This document shows, in pieces, positions 27,800-40,248 of a stretch of 64,000 nt of DNA. The stretch spans positions 1,240,001-1,304,000 of the forward strand of contig NC_060023.1 in the NCBI RefSeq assembly GCF_021134715.1. Reading direction: 5' to 3'. The notes beneath the pieces were generated by a model. The model was given only the letters and a program-made list of their open reading frames with translations, ran no database searches and had not been told where the DNA came from. A program made the translations under genes and the position numbers. The first letter of the stretch is position 1, and every line of letters begins with the position of its first letter. The stretch is from Daphnia pulex. Taxonomy: Eukaryota > Arthropoda > Branchiopoda > Diplostraca > Daphniidae.

Positions 27800-29790
27800 T
27801 TACAGCCGGCACGCCGATAACCTAAAATAAATGTTCTCAACCAGAAAAGCCAAAAGAGAAAGACTCAGGCCAAATATGAGAAGCAAAAATGCGCCAGTTA
27901 AATTTTTCAATGACAGAGACGACAATTGGTTTCTCGGTGGTTTGGATGGGGCGCGTCCGTTACACTGGGGAGGCATAGGACGGAACCACGAATCCCAAAA
28001 GTCGATTAACCCAGTTTCCTGTAATTCCAATAATCTTTTTAAACGCAACAAAATGAAAAGGTCCGTATGAGAATATAATTTAAACTTTTAAATTTGTCTT
28101 TTAATACCCTTTGTTAATACTTTTGGTGTAAGGACTATTGTGTTGGAGGGCGAATGAGACACGTATAGGCATGAAACCTTCTTTTGCTATTTGCAAATTG
28201 CATTTCCCGCTCTTTTCAAAATCTTCCTTGATGACGTCCTTGAGATAATTTACTGCCTAACAATTGTAAAAAAATCAGTTTAACATCAATAACTTCGTAA
28301 TTGAAAAATGGTTTTACATGAGCGAAAACATTTCTTGATCCGGGTGTAATTTGGCTGGCGCACTCGGACAAAACGCATCTCCCGGAATTGGGGAAGGATT
28401 TCAATTTGTTGCCCAATTTGAAAAAAATTCCAGTCCCGTTTGGTTCCTTTAATAGCCACGCAATAGTAGGCCTAAAAACTGTAATCCTTATTCATGTCAA
28501 ACGAATCGTAGTAAAGTTACCGAAGTAAAAACATCTAAGGCCATTCCTTTGTTCAGAAACAACCGAATATCGTTTCGTTCAACAATGTCGTGGACGGAAT
28601 TGACGAGCGGCAGATTAACTGGCGTCACTACGTACGTGAATAAGATCGAGGAATATGCCTGGACGAAGATAAAAGCGGCCAGGCACCAAACACCAGCGAC
28701 CAAACGAATTGATAAACGTTTTGACATACAAAGTCCACCTAAAAGAGTTATAATGACGCATGTTATAATTTGGCAAAATAGCTGTGGCCTATTAATATTT
28801 TAAAGTTATAAGACCTTGTGATAGTATTACGCCAATGACGTAAAGATATTGCTTTCCCAATAATTCTTTAATGACGGGAAGGCTTCCCAAATTGTTACGA
28901 GTTGTTTCCACTTGTCTGTTAGAGTCCAACGATGCAGGTAGATGATGGGGAAAGAAGAGCAGCAATGAAGTTAAAACAGCCATCACGCAAACAATGGATA
29001 TTCCAAGTCCCCACCAAACCTTTGAATAATATTGTTCCAAAATTGTTATTTTTGAAATATTAGACAAAAGAATTTAAAATCTATTATATAGCGCATACCG
29101 GCCATTGGAAAGGTTTGATGGCGGCGTTTATATTCGCCGTATCGCCAGCCACGGGAATAAGCAAAGCGTAATTCGTGAAAATCCAGGGAATGGTCATGTC
29201 AATTCGACTGCGGTAAAATAGCGACGGCACATCATGAACAAGCAAATCACATTCCTAAATTTTTTTAAAGCGAAATAGAAAAATTGTCGATTTAATTTGC
29301 CGAACCAAATCGAATAATGAATGAATTAATGTGAACTTTTTCTGCACAATTTATGACTCAACCTGATCCCACAAATATCTGAAAAGTCCTTTCTCATTTC
29401 CCTGCGGCACGAAATTGTTTTCCGTCACTTGAATCATCTCATACCTGTGAAAATTGAACAATTACATTTAGAACAATAATTTAAAAATAATTTCGGGGTT
29501 TTGGTCACGTGAAATTTAAGCGAGCAGATAGGAAATCGAGGGCGACACCACCCTTGAGTGGCCCCCACAGTCCTTTAGGGTTGCCACTCCATTTTGTCTG
29601 GCGTGTCAAAAGATTTAAATTATAATCAGGGTAATTATTACTGATAAGAAACCGAAAATCAGATGAATGAAATTTAACATTGTTTTACCCAGATGACATG
29701 TAAGTGCCGACCATTGAGGGAATTGAACTCCGTTGACGAGAATCCGCAGTTGGAAATGGTGAGCCATAGAATTAAAAGTAAAGAATACAT
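27800..29790 (-). CDS. Ionotropic receptor (iGluR-related), with an apparent 1-nt frameshift
   Basis: Nine exons: 29790-29689, 29597-29509, 29444-29363, 29254-29099, 29019-28815, 28738-28521, 28471-28318, 28256-28108 and 28034-27800, about 462 aa. The protein starts with a signal peptide (MYSLLLILWLTISNCGFSS), has no long amino-terminal domain, then S1 (VALDFLSARLNFT, LFRYLWDQ, ECDLLVHDVPSLFYR), a first membrane helix (WWGLGISIVCVMAVLTSLLL), the pore/second helix (LVAGVWCLAAFIFVQAY), S2, and a last helix (FLLLIFGLSLSLLAFLVEN). This is the plan of invertebrate IRs, ligand-gated cation channels used mostly in chemosensation. Exon 7 is 154 nt where phase requires 153: the frame changes within or next to a T7 run at about 28421-28427, from YYCVAIKGT to KLGNKLKSFPNSGRC. 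All other junctions fit. It is either a sequencing error, a polymorphism or a recent null allele. Confidence 0.75.
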
Positions 29791-31587
29791 CGCAAGATAT
29801 TAGAATAGATCTCTAGGACAGAACAAATTGGGTTGGAGTCTTGAGAACGACTGGACATCTTTCTGTTCATTGTAATAAAGTTAAGCTCATGTAACACCGG
29901 AGAAGTTTCAGGTAATTTTCCGTTTCCATAGCGACACGCACATCATATGCAAATAAATGACTTTTGATAGTCGGCAATTTCTCGATAGAAGATGATATGT
30001 CTGTGTGTGTATCTGACATTGATGTCTCATCTTTTATTTCCGATATTATCCAATATTATCCAAACTGCAACAACCATACATAAGCCTACTGTTCTATTCA
30101 CGTTTGTGATCCACGTCAGCTGTCAATTCTCTGTCTCATCTATATTCAACTACTTTGAATAACGTCAGGTGCTCAGACTGGACTCGGTTTGTCTACTCAT
30201 ATCTAATGTGCGTCTATACTGTATTGCACTAATAAGCGCTCATTCGAATACTTGGGATTCGTTTCCTTATTTGACTCTGAGTTACTCTAACAATTTATTT
30301 TTCGAAATGGACTATGCTTATGCGTGCTTGCAACGAGGAGGTGTGATGGTACACAACAGGTTTCTCTTTGTTAAAAAAATGTTCTAGTTGCACTTTGCTT
30401 GAAGTGTTTAAAGTTCAAATATTTTTCGAATTTGATTGTTTACCCAAAGGCAAAAGTTGTGAGGTACAAAACAAAAACAAGCCTGATCTGCAGTCGTTCT
30501 ACAAATGCGTTACTTAACCCAAAACTGAGTAAACAAACACGGCAAGAGAAAACAGTTACAGTCAACGGCCTAACTCAGGAATGATAGTAGGCCTACTCTG
30601 TACTATGTAACGATTTGAAATCATCCAATAAGCCACCAAATAGTCAACAGGAAGAATAGTTAGATAATATTTGTTCTACCTTTAAGCCTGGGAAATACGG
30701 CCAGGCATCCAAAAGTGCTCCATCAGTTGAAGAGTTGAATTACAGCTGACAGGAAAAAGGGGGTCCTCGTGAATATCCCCACAGACACATGTACATGAGG
30801 ACATTTCAAGAAAGGGGAAGAAGAGTTACGTAACCCGACCGACATCGATGGTTTCTCCAATAAAACGGGATGCTGTTTATCTAAATACAAATAAAAAGAA
30901 GTCACGACAAATGTTTGCAGAAACAACAAGTAAGCAGTAAGGAAAAGTTGAAAATGTGGGTAGACCCAATTTTTAATAAACAGGAGAATTAAAAGTTAAC
31001 AAGCAATTGGGCAAGTCACATGAAAAAGAGTATCGAAAATTATTACCCACGCGACGATACCATGGTATGATACCTGAAGAAATTTGAAGATTTTTGCTGA
31101 TGACAGGTCAATGGTATATTTCAACAGTATATTTCTGTGATCATGTGATGTCCAATCACAGAAAAAAAAACATGCAGCAACAACTCTGACTCTTCTTTAT
31201 AACTTTTAAGGATAATTTATAATTCTATTCTTTCCCTATTCACTTAAAATTTTAAGTTATTTTATTTCTGCTTTTAGATGTTTTGTTTTGTGAAAGCAGC
31301 GCCACCGTATTTGAACGGGTTCTAGATATCGATCGTGATAGCTTATATCGATATAGTATTTCAATGTATCGATCTTTAAAGGAACAGACGAAATTTCAAG
31401 TTGTTATTTCTTATTTTTTATTTGTTATGATCAGAGGTTCTTTGAGATAGGCGCCATTAGAATTTGTTGTATTTGTGAAATCATTTCTCACAAAATCAAT
31501 TATTGATTTTGCTTAGATTAAACAACTTTTATTTTTCGAAAAAGTTTATCATCATAGAGCCAAAATACCATTCCAGTAAACTTTAAA
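29791..31587. other. Spacer between the ionotropic receptor and ULK3 genes
   Basis: The two genes are divergent, so both promoters lie here. A TATCTGACATTGATGTCTCATC stretch near 30.01 kb repeats one at 26.93 kb. Short open frames at 30.2-30.9 kb have no recognisable domains and I do not call them. The right end holds the TATCGAT cluster. Confidence 0.45.
31297..31373. promoter_or_regulatory. TATCGAT (DRE-like) cluster and CTCF-like site upstream of ULK3
   Basis: Three TATCGAT-type elements occur at 31327-31333, 31344-31355 (palindromic TATATCGATATA) and 31366-31373, about 220-260 bp before the ULK3 ATG. TATCGATA is the DREF-binding element of Drosophila housekeeping promoters. A CAGCGCCACCGTAT element lies at 31297-31310. 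Confidence 0.45.
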
Positions 31588-33913
31588 ATGCCCTTGCCTC
31601 GACTACCAGGATTCGTTCTTCAATCGAAAATTGGAAGCGGAACCTTTTCTGATGTCTACAAAGCATATCAGATTGTAAATATTGCTTATCCAATTAGTCA
31701 TTTTTAAATTATATTATTATTTTTTATTCTTTGTTTTAATGATGTTTCTTTCATTCATTCAGAGTAGCCCTAAACAAATTGTTGCTGTTAAATGTATATT
31801 AAAGAATGAATTATCTGCAAACACGGTAAACAGTATAGTACATGAAATCGAGGCCTTGAAACGTCTCAGACATCCACACATCATTCAAATGCTAGATTTT
31901 CAATGGGATGAAAAGTGAGTATCTGATTGAACACATGGAAAGCTACTTGTGTTACAATTTAACTTATTGCATGGTCCATTGGCCTTGTGTTTCTTTATTA
32001 TTATTAACCAAAATCTTAATTCAGAACTGCATCAGCCTAGTGAAAAAATGTTTAAGATTTTAACTGCATAAAATATTGTGGTGACTGTGATATTTAGCAA
32101 AGTTCAATCATATCACGAGATCAAAGTGTATTTTGTCCTAAAGTTATCAGTGACGGCTTATATACCCCCAACAGCTATCAATTCCTACACATTGGAAGAT
32201 ACTTTGTAGGACGTTTATTGAGCAGATAAGAAATTCTGTTTGATTACAAGTTGTGAATTAGGTTTTATCAAATAGTGCACTGTATTTAAATAACCATGCT
32301 TTTTTTTAACAATTTTAAAAATCTTCCCTAGTTAAAAATTTTTAACCGCTTATTTTTTTGTCTCTTTTTTCGCAGTTTTATCTATATAATAATGGAATAT
32401 TGCGAAGGTGGAGACCTATCCATCTTTATTAGAAACTACAAACAACTAAAAGAAGACATTTGCCGATCATTTTTAAGTCAACTAGCGTTTGCCTTGCAAT
32501 ACCTGCGGCAACATAATATTGTTCACATGGATCTTAAACCAAGTAACTTGTTGTTAACATCCCGAAAACATCCAGTTTTGAAGCTAGCAGGTAATGCGAA
32601 CCAACTTCTCCCCACTCACATATTAAAGAAATCTTTATTTATTATTTTTTGAATGCAGATTTTGGTTTGGCTCAATCTCTTAAAAACCGGGAAAAAGAAA
32701 CTTCTTACAGAGGATCCCCATTATACATGGCTCCAGAGATTCTCCGGCGACAAAGTTATGACGCCTCTGTCGATCTGTGGTCAACTGGTGTGATTTTATA
32801 CGAATGTTTATTTGGTAGACCTCCATGCTCGTCTAAAAGCTTGAAAGAATTGGTGGAAAAAATTCAAAGTGATGCTCCTATAACAGTAAGTGTTGGATAA
32901 ATAGTTTAATTCTCGCTCATGATAATATTTCCTTTTAAAATACCTGTAGATTCCAACCACTATAGAGCTATCATCCAATTGTAGAGACCTTTTAATTCGA
33001 TTATTGCAAAAGGACCCCAATAAGCGGTTGACATTTGAACAATTCTTCAATCATCCTTTTGTCAATTTGCCTGCTTGTGTCCTCCAACGTCTCCTGTCCT
33101 CCAACAGTGGTCTGTTAGAGGCTAATTCAGTTTTTGAGCGTGCTGAAAATTCGTATAAGTCAAATCGAGGAAATGAAACTCTTATTCTCTACCGTCAAGC
33201 CCATGCTCTTCTAAAGCCGTTAATATCAGGTATCATTTTCCGGCTAATATTTCTGATTTAACCAATAAAATACTTTGTAATCCCAGGTGCTGATGCGGTC
33301 ACGAAATCTAAATTGAGTGGACAACTTCATACATGTTCCTGCCGAATCAAAGAAATGTCGATTGTCCCTGAAGTACCTTCTACTCAATTAACCAAGTCCA
33401 ACGTTTCAACGACGTTTCAAGAACTCCGTAAGATAATTCCGTAAACATAAATTATCTTCAATTTTCTGTTAACGTATTATAATTGGCTGGTAGGTTCCCT
33501 GGCGTCCGCTACACCGAATTTAGCCTCGGCGCTGGAAATAGGCAAAGAAGGAGTGCAATACGATTCAGAGGGACAGCATGTTTTTGCATTAGAGGTTACA
33601 TGTTGATTAATTTTCATTCAAATCAACCGATAAAATTAAATTATATCAATCAGCGTTACAAAGCAGCACTGGATGTAATGATACCAATGCTTCGCCATGA
33701 ATCCAAGGGACGCAGGAGAGATTTGCTTCATCAACAGGTTCAATTTTCCGAATAAAATGTTCAATTAACTTGCTAAATTTTGACGTAAAATTGTATTAGG
33801 TCACATTATGGATGGAAAGAGCTGAACAGTTGCAAGAATTCCACAATCTCCAACAGTCACAGCTGGAAGAACTACAGGCTGAAGATGCTAGCGGTAAATC
33901 AAATTTAGTTTAG
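31588..33913 (+). CDS. ULK3: ULK3-like serine/threonine kinase
   Basis: Nine exons, 31588-31674, 31763-31914, 32376-32590, 32659-32885, 32950-33229, 33287-33427, 33494-33594, 33654-33737 and 33800-33913, give 466 aa (human ULK3 is 472). The kinase domain fills residues about 8-270: glycine loop [16 protein letters not shown] lysine near 39, catalytic HMDLKPSN near 130, DFGLA near 152, [10 protein letters not shown], and [15 protein letters not shown]. As in vertebrate ULK3 (HLDLKPQN), the HRD arginine is replaced, here by methionine. The rest contains two MIT-like helical regions ([33 protein letters not shown]), which bind ESCRT-III tails. ULK3 acts in the ESCRT abscission checkpoint, Hedgehog/Gli signalling and autophagy. 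The last codons could instead splice at a GGTAAA donor near 33893, so the exact C terminus is uncertain. Confidence 0.9.
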
Positions 33914-35329
33914 GCTTGATAAAATAATTAACATTAAATCTTATTTGAAGGGCAATATTGCTGTATTCAGTAACAAGTCTTCGGCGACCAATCAACCGGT
34001 GAATGGTGATACACAAAAAAAAAGAAGCTATGGTTGCAAAAATAAAACAGTTTCTCTGCCATTCGAAATACACGAAAATAGAAAGTAGCCCCAATTTATG
34101 ACTCGTTTCCCCTTCTATACACGAAGCGTATACCTTTTGTATGCTTGCTGGCTTTCACTTTTCCTTTCTTCTTTTGTTATCCTGATCGAAAAAAATATAA
34201 TGTGAAGAACTAGACTGACTTCTAAAATCCTCTCTATGTGAATCCTTAATTTAAGTTAACATTTTTGTAATGGTGTCGTGGCATATCTATTACATATGCG
34301 ATGGATCAGATAAGATTGATAGTAATTTTCGATAAAACGAGTGTCTGACATTCGGGCCACGGTCAGGTGTTGGACTAGAAAGTACCAAAATTATTTTCAC
34401 GTTAATATTTAAAAAAAAAATGCATTTAAACCATTCGGCCTTCTAATTCTTTTTCCCCTAAACTTGAAATAATTCCCCTTCATGTCCCTGTTCTAATTGA
34501 TTTTGTAATTCCGTTCTCTCTTTCATTTTCTTGTCCATGTTGGTGTGAAGCGTTTCACCGTATATCAATTCCGTGTGGTTGGCGAGATTTCACGAGCAAC
34601 TACATTTCGATGGCTCTGTACCAATAGAAAGGGACAACTGCTGGGAAAAAAGGGAAAGTTTTGCTAGGAAATCAAGGGCTGCCTTTCTTTCAAAATTATG
34701 TTGGTCGTTTCTCTTTTCTCTACAATTTCACTCTTAGTTTGGTATTATTACTCACAATTTCGCCCAATTTAAAACAATTAACCTGTTGACAAGTGTCAAA
34801 AACATTTTTCAATAATTAGGCCTCACTTGCAAAAGCCAAAAACACAAATAAAATAAAATTTCGATTAAATCTCCTATAATTTAATTAAATTAAAACAATT
34901 AATTTGAAATTAATCGACAAGTAGTACCGAAAAGGAATACAAATGCCTAGAATAGAAATAAAATAATCAGATGATTATTTATAAATTAATGATTATTCTA
35001 AACGAATTCATCACTAGACAGAGAAGAGGAGTTTCCTGTTGATCTTGATTGGGTTGTCTTAAGCTCCGCCCGGCGTGCGGGCAGGCAGCACCTTTTCACT
35101 AGTTCTTTGTGGCTTTCTCAAATTGCGACAAGGCAGGAGGAGGAGGTAGGAGGAGTGATGGCGTGAAGGTGGAAAAAGGAGAACAAGAAGAGAGTGAGTA
35201 GTCTTCAAGTCTCGTCCAAGGCAAGACGCGGAGAATTATTCGCTTCTTTTTCTATCTATTTTCACCCTGCCCGAAACATTTCGTGAATAGAATATTTAAA
35301 TATAGCGGCTGTTTTTTTATCTCACTCGG
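33914..35329. other. Spacer after ULK3
   Basis: AT-rich sequence with no coding exon. The ULK3 3'UTR occupies its start. A GC-richer patch at about 35.05-35.2 kb, with AGGAGGAGG repeats, probably belongs to the promoter of the next gene. Confidence 0.4.
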
Positions 35330-35486
35330 TGGCGTTTGTTTTTTCACCTGAATGTGTGCTGCTCCGGTTGCGCAGTGTTATTAGAGCTGTGTGTCATCTA
35401 CATGTGCTGCATTGATTGCACGAGGATAACCATTCGGATTCCGTCATTGCCATCGATTACAATTTGATTAACAATTTTAAAAAAAG
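35330..35486 (+). other. Candidate 5'UTR exon of the BTB-zinc-finger gene
   Basis: The stretch ends in AAAAAG|GTAAGA, a good donor at 35486/35487. A matching acceptor, TAATTCCCAG, occurs at 38097, 13 nt before the BTB-zinc-finger ATG. The left edge is only a guess, placed near a TCACTC initiator-like site. This implies a 2.6 kb 5'UTR intron. Confidence 0.45.
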
Positions 35487-35599
35487 GTAAGATTTAATCA
35501 AGTATTTAATCCCTAATTATTCGGATTAAAATCTACCATAGTGAAAGTTCTTTTTGAAAAGAGATTATTGAATTGAAATTTAAAGGTGAATATGAAAAG

Positions 35600-37996
35600 C
35601 TTTCACTGGTGTTGAGGGACAGTGTGCTCTCAATGATCAAGACAAAGTGAAAGTGGCGCGACGTTGATGTTTTCTCTCGTAAGCGAAATCGTTACGCTGC
35701 ACGAATTTGACCCGATTTTTGTCGTCATCCTTTCCCCCCCAAAACTCTTTGGCATACGCCACCATAGAAATTTATAATTCCCTTTCTCTCTACATTTTCA
35801 AAAGCTTTCTCTTTCCAACAAACCCCTTTTACGGAATTGATTTAATTTAATTCTTATTTCAATCAAAATCAAGGTCGTCAAAGATGTTCTTGCAAATGTT
35901 TAAAAAAGAATAAAAATCTGTGTGAAAGGAAAAATATGTAAATGTTGAGAGAAACACAAGAGAAAGGGAGAGGGGGGGGGGAAAGAGAAGGGGGGGGGGG
36001 AGACAGTCCAGGGCCATTTACATCTCCCAACATTTTCGCGTGGCCTTGAATAGGGACAAAAAAGACCCTTTCAAATGTCCTTGACGCCAGTTATTGAAGA
36101 ACCACCACTGGTACCTACCCAAGTCAAATAAAATTTCACGTCCATATTTGATTAGATTTAATTTTAAACAATATAAAAAAAAGATGTGCAATCATTGAAA
36201 AGCTCTGCTGAATGGCGGGAGAAAGTGGTCCAAACTTTCTTTCATTCTCTCGGCCTCTTGTCAGAGAGGTAACAACTTTCGAAAAAAGATTGTAGAGACT
36301 GACGTTAGAAAGTAACCAAAGTAACAGTTGATTCCATCATTTTCTTCTACGAAATATATATAAGATTTGATGAAGAGCGAAAAATTCTCTTGGCTTATGT
36401 CCCTGCGGCACTTTCAAGATGGAAGAGAAAGGCGAACAGAATTTTTTCAGGCGATTCAAGGTCAGCCGAGAGCCAAGCCTTTCGCTTTTTACTTTTGTAT
36501 TTAGATTGTGTCTTTTTCTTTTTTTACTTTTCTCCATTTTACTTTGACCTCGCCGTCGTCAGATGATGTTTTTCTTGGAGCGAGGTTGGTGGTTGTGTTG
36601 AGCATCGACGGTGGGAACGTGAGGAAATGACTTTCGCTTGCAAGTTTTAACACACAAAAAAAAGCAACTCGTTTCTTCTTGACTGGGTTGGGCTCCTGCC
36701 ATTGTCACGTTGTTGCAGGTAGTGTTCAAGGCCAGCCACATCACGAACGCTGTTTGATTTGCATCGCTTACCAACAGAAAATAAAAAAAGAATTAACTTT
36801 TTTTCTTCCATTTTCCCCAAGTTTTTTTATCCCTTCTCCCTTTTTTGATACAAGTCTGAATCTTTTCACTTTCGGCTCTACTTTCACTATGAAATTAGTA
36901 AAACAGCAGTTAGACAAGCCAGTGAAAGCGACGTGAACAAACGAACGAACCTCGACCCAATTAAAAATTCAAACGCCCGATCCGCTTTCTCTTCTACTCG
37001 ACAATAATGTAGCTTGTTCCAGTTTAGATTTATGACACTTACACCCAACATTTTTAAAAAACACTTTGCCGAAAATGCCGTGTTGCGGAAATCAATTTTA
37101 ACTAAACCAAGTATTGGAATACATCTAAAAATAAAGTTACCATCTGTTTGAAAATAAAAAGGAGTTTCTTTAAGCTACTAGAATTTTTTCGTTGGAAGGT
37201 CAGGCGTGCCGTCTGTTACTTTCACTTTTCCTTTTTCCCTATCGAATGGCGGCGCTCAAGCGAACTATAATACGCCATCTTTCCCCACGTTTCTTTCTGG
37301 CGCTTTCCTTTGAGCTTTTCAGCCTGGAGCACAATCAATCGCCACCGAGGGAATCACTTGGATACATTTAAAAGTCGCACAATTACTTGATTGATAACGT
37401 TCATTTGTCGTTTGACGAGATTTTTGATCCGATCATCGTGAAAATGACGTTCAAGTCACTTTCGCCGCGTCTTCAGCCTTTTCTCTGTCCCTTCTTTTTT
37501 CCCAGTCAAGAAATAAAAGAAAGGGAAAAGAGAACCGTCCCTCCCTCACACGACCTCCTCGACCGACTTTCACTTTCTAAGGTTTTTTTTTTTACTTTTT
37601 ACTTGTGAACGCTGGCGTGGACGAGAGGCAAGCTTTTGGTTGTCGGACCCCAACTATTCAATTCTCTGCGTGTGCGCTAGCCAGTTAACTCAAGAATTTG
37701 TGGATTAAAACATTTTGTTAAACATTGGATATTCATTACTACTCCGCATCACGTTTCTCCAGTTACAACAGGTTATCTAATATTATTTGTAATTAGCATT
37801 TGTTAAAGCAGACGAAATTTAGACACACATTGTAACTGTTTAAACCCTAGAATTTAATTTAACTGTAGATTTAATTTAGTTTTAAGTAGTGTTAACTTTT
37901 CGTAATAATTCTATACGTTGGGATTAATGCCATTCGGCAATGTACATATCCTTGAAAACCACTTTCACCCGCCATCACACTCGATAGAAAGTGTCG
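35600..37996. promoter_or_regulatory. Cluster of AGTGAAAG (PRDM1/IRF-like) motifs in the 5'UTR intron
   Basis: Ten or so GTGAAAG/CTTTCAC elements lie in 2.4 kb: about 35600, 35644-35656, 36221, 36863-36875, 36880-36890, 36921, 37218-37232, 37456, 37566-37579 and 37961. The best, ACTTTCACTTTCTA at 37566, fits the Blimp-1/PRDM1 consensus (GAAAGTGAAAGT on the other strand). It is a candidate enhancer. Poly-G tracts occur at 35968-36000. Confidence 0.4.
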
Positions 37997-38110
37997 CTAT
38001 CTTTTTTAATACTTTCTTTTTAAGTCTTTTCTTTTGTATTTTACAATTTCGATGATTAACAATTTAATTGTAAAATCTTGGCTAATTTAATTCCCAGCGT
38101 TTGACACATC

Positions 38111-40248
38111 ATGGGGCCAGCTACGATCTGTGGAACCAACCGCCATCACGTGTCTCTCGGATGGGTCCGTCACGATGAGGCCTTAACAAAAATGGCGGCC
38201 GCTTGCTGGGCTCGCGACCGTTTCACCGATGTCGTCATCTTTTGCGAGGATCGGGTTTTGCACGCTCATCGGTACATTCATTTATCAGTTCATTTACGAA
38301 TGCAGCGTCTATTGATCATTGTCCGTCTTTTTTTTAGACTGGTCTTGGCCAGTATGAGTCCTCTGCTGGCCAACTTGCTGGCCGAAGCCGAAGGCCCTGA
38401 CACTGCCTTGCTCCTACCGGAGGTGAAAGCCGAAGATATGCGACTGTTGCTGCAATTTATCTACCAAGGTGAAGTTGTCCTACCGCCTAGACGGACCGCA
38501 GCTCTGCTGGACTTGGCCGCCCAGCTTTGCGTGGCCGGAGTACGCGGTGGTGCGACGCCTCCGTCGCCGCCTCGATCCGACTCGCCGGAACTCGATTCCA
38601 GCGACCGGAATGAATCGGATCAAGTGTCCGAAGACGAACAACATCCCGACGAATCTCGCCAAAAGTCCAATCAAATTTCCGATCGAGTTGAAGTGACCAA
38701 CATTTGCCCAGCTCCTGCCAACGACAACATTTCGCAAACGGAAAATAGTAAAGATGATTCCACCGATGAATCCAACGACAGGCCAATGAACCTTGCTGCT
38801 AAACCAGAGGTAATATTAATGATCTAATCAATTTGATTTACACAATGAATTACAACTGATTTTTCAATAGGCCAAAGCCAATGAAAACGTCAACTGTTCC
38901 CGACCGAAGCCTTGCAATTCCAGCCCACCTGATTTCAACGCCTTTTCCAATCACTCAATCAGCACTCCACTTGTTACGCGACTGTCTGAACCGCGCACCT
39001 CGACGGCGAGTTATTACCAGCACCCGGCCCTGCGCGGTTGCCATCCGTTCTCACTGGAACTGGCCATCAGTCACAACCGCAATCTCAGCAGGTGCCGCAC
39101 GGCCGATGCCAGTCCCTACACGCGGCCGAATCATTCGCGCAAGTCGCCGTCGGAAACCAACTCGGATGTGGAAATGACATCGACGGCCGACGACCGTGAT
39201 CGAGAAATCGATTTGAGTCTCAAACCCGATTCCAACCACACCCGATCATCCAGTAATCTGGACGAAGACAAGATCTCACCTTCGCCAGAGCACGACAACA
39301 GTTTTGAAAGTAGCGAATCAGTCGAACCACACCCAGGTATAATCACATGTATTTTCTTTTATTATTACCTAAGAAAACGTCGTAAGATGAATTTTTCAAA
39401 TGATTGTGACTCCAGCGCCACCTATCGGCCGTTTTCTCAATTGACATTTCAGCGCCATCTATCAATCGATTTCTCATTTAATTGATGTTTTCAATTTCTT
39501 TTAAATTGTAGGTAGAGACGAGTACTCACACCAAGCCAACGGCGGATCGTCGGGAGTGACGGATATGCGGATGAATCTGGCGGATAAAATGCTTCTACTA
39601 CCGGCCATCGGATCGGGAACGGGAATGAGTGCGGATCCGAGGCGCACGTATCTGGAGGCCGTTCTACAAGAGAGTCTCGTTCAGCAAAGTTACACCATCG
39701 TTTTACCCTCTCATTTGGGCGTGACGAACGCCTTGGCGTCGTCCGAACGGGCAGGAGCTCCAACGGTTCACAGCAATTCAAGTCTGGAGAACAAAACGTG
39801 GAATTTAAGTGGGAAGCACAGCGCAGCAGCTGCGGCTGTGGCTGAACTTCAATGCCTTCAAGGTTTCTTTAATTCGCATGGCGGACTGAGCATCAGCAGC
39901 AACAACGAGCCGAATTTCAGCCGGAATTCGGCCGGCCTTCGTTGCGATGAAGACGACGAAGATGACGAAGATGAGGACGAAGATATGATGCCGACCAATT
40001 TGAGCACGAGTAAAAACGGTAACTACGGCAGTCCAAACAGCATGAATTCTAAGCGCAATGGCAAAGAAGGTTACAGTTGCCAAGTGTGTCGTAAAATGTT
40101 CACGTCGTCCAGCAATTTGGCTGTCCATTCAATGATCCATTCGGGCACGAAACCTTTCAAATGCGACCTCTGCTCCTGGTCGTTTCGCCAGAAAGCTCAT
40201 TTGCAGAAACACATGCGTCACATTCACAAGATCATAGTCGCCAAGTGA
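38111..40248 (+). CDS. BTB/POZ zinc-finger transcription factor (ken-like plan)
   Basis: Four exons, 38111-38271, 38338-38809, 38871-39336 and 39512-40248, give 611 aa. The N-terminal BTB spans about residues 20-135 (FTDVVIFCEDRVLHAHRLVL, LLQFIYQGEV). A long Ser/Asp/Glu-rich low-complexity middle follows, with the repeated short motif PMNLAAK / DLSLKP / PTNLSTS, which resembles a CtBP-type PxDLS motif. A pure acidic run (DEDDEDDEDEDED) precedes two C-terminal C2H2 fingers (CQVC-x12-H-x3-H; CDLC-x12-H-x4-H) that end 6 residues before the stop. BTB-ZF proteins dimerise by BTB and mostly repress transcription. The order, length and KPFKCDLC-RQKAHLQKH finger recall Drosophila ken/barbie (BCL6-like), but I cannot confirm orthology. 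Confidence 0.85.
39413..39463. promoter_or_regulatory. Paired CTCF-like CAGCGCCAYCTATC elements
   Basis: CAGCGCCACCTATC at 39413 and CAGCGCCATCTATC at 39450 are nearly identical and 37 bp apart, in the 175-bp third intron of the BTB-zinc-finger gene. Their core (AGGTGGCGCTG on the other strand) resembles the insect CTCF motif. Binding is inference. Confidence 0.35.

Noticed and set aside
30169-30929. Short open frames between the receptor and ULK3
   Set aside because: No domain, no splice partners, AT-driven composition.
35961-36001. Poly-G tracts as a possible G-quadruplex
   Set aside because: Long G-runs interrupted by AGAGAA could fold, but such tracts recur at 50.2 and 51.5 kb and look like simple microsatellite noise.
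39805-40128. 107-aa minus-strand open frame
   Set aside because: Antisense of the acidic and low-complexity part of the BTB-zinc-finger protein.
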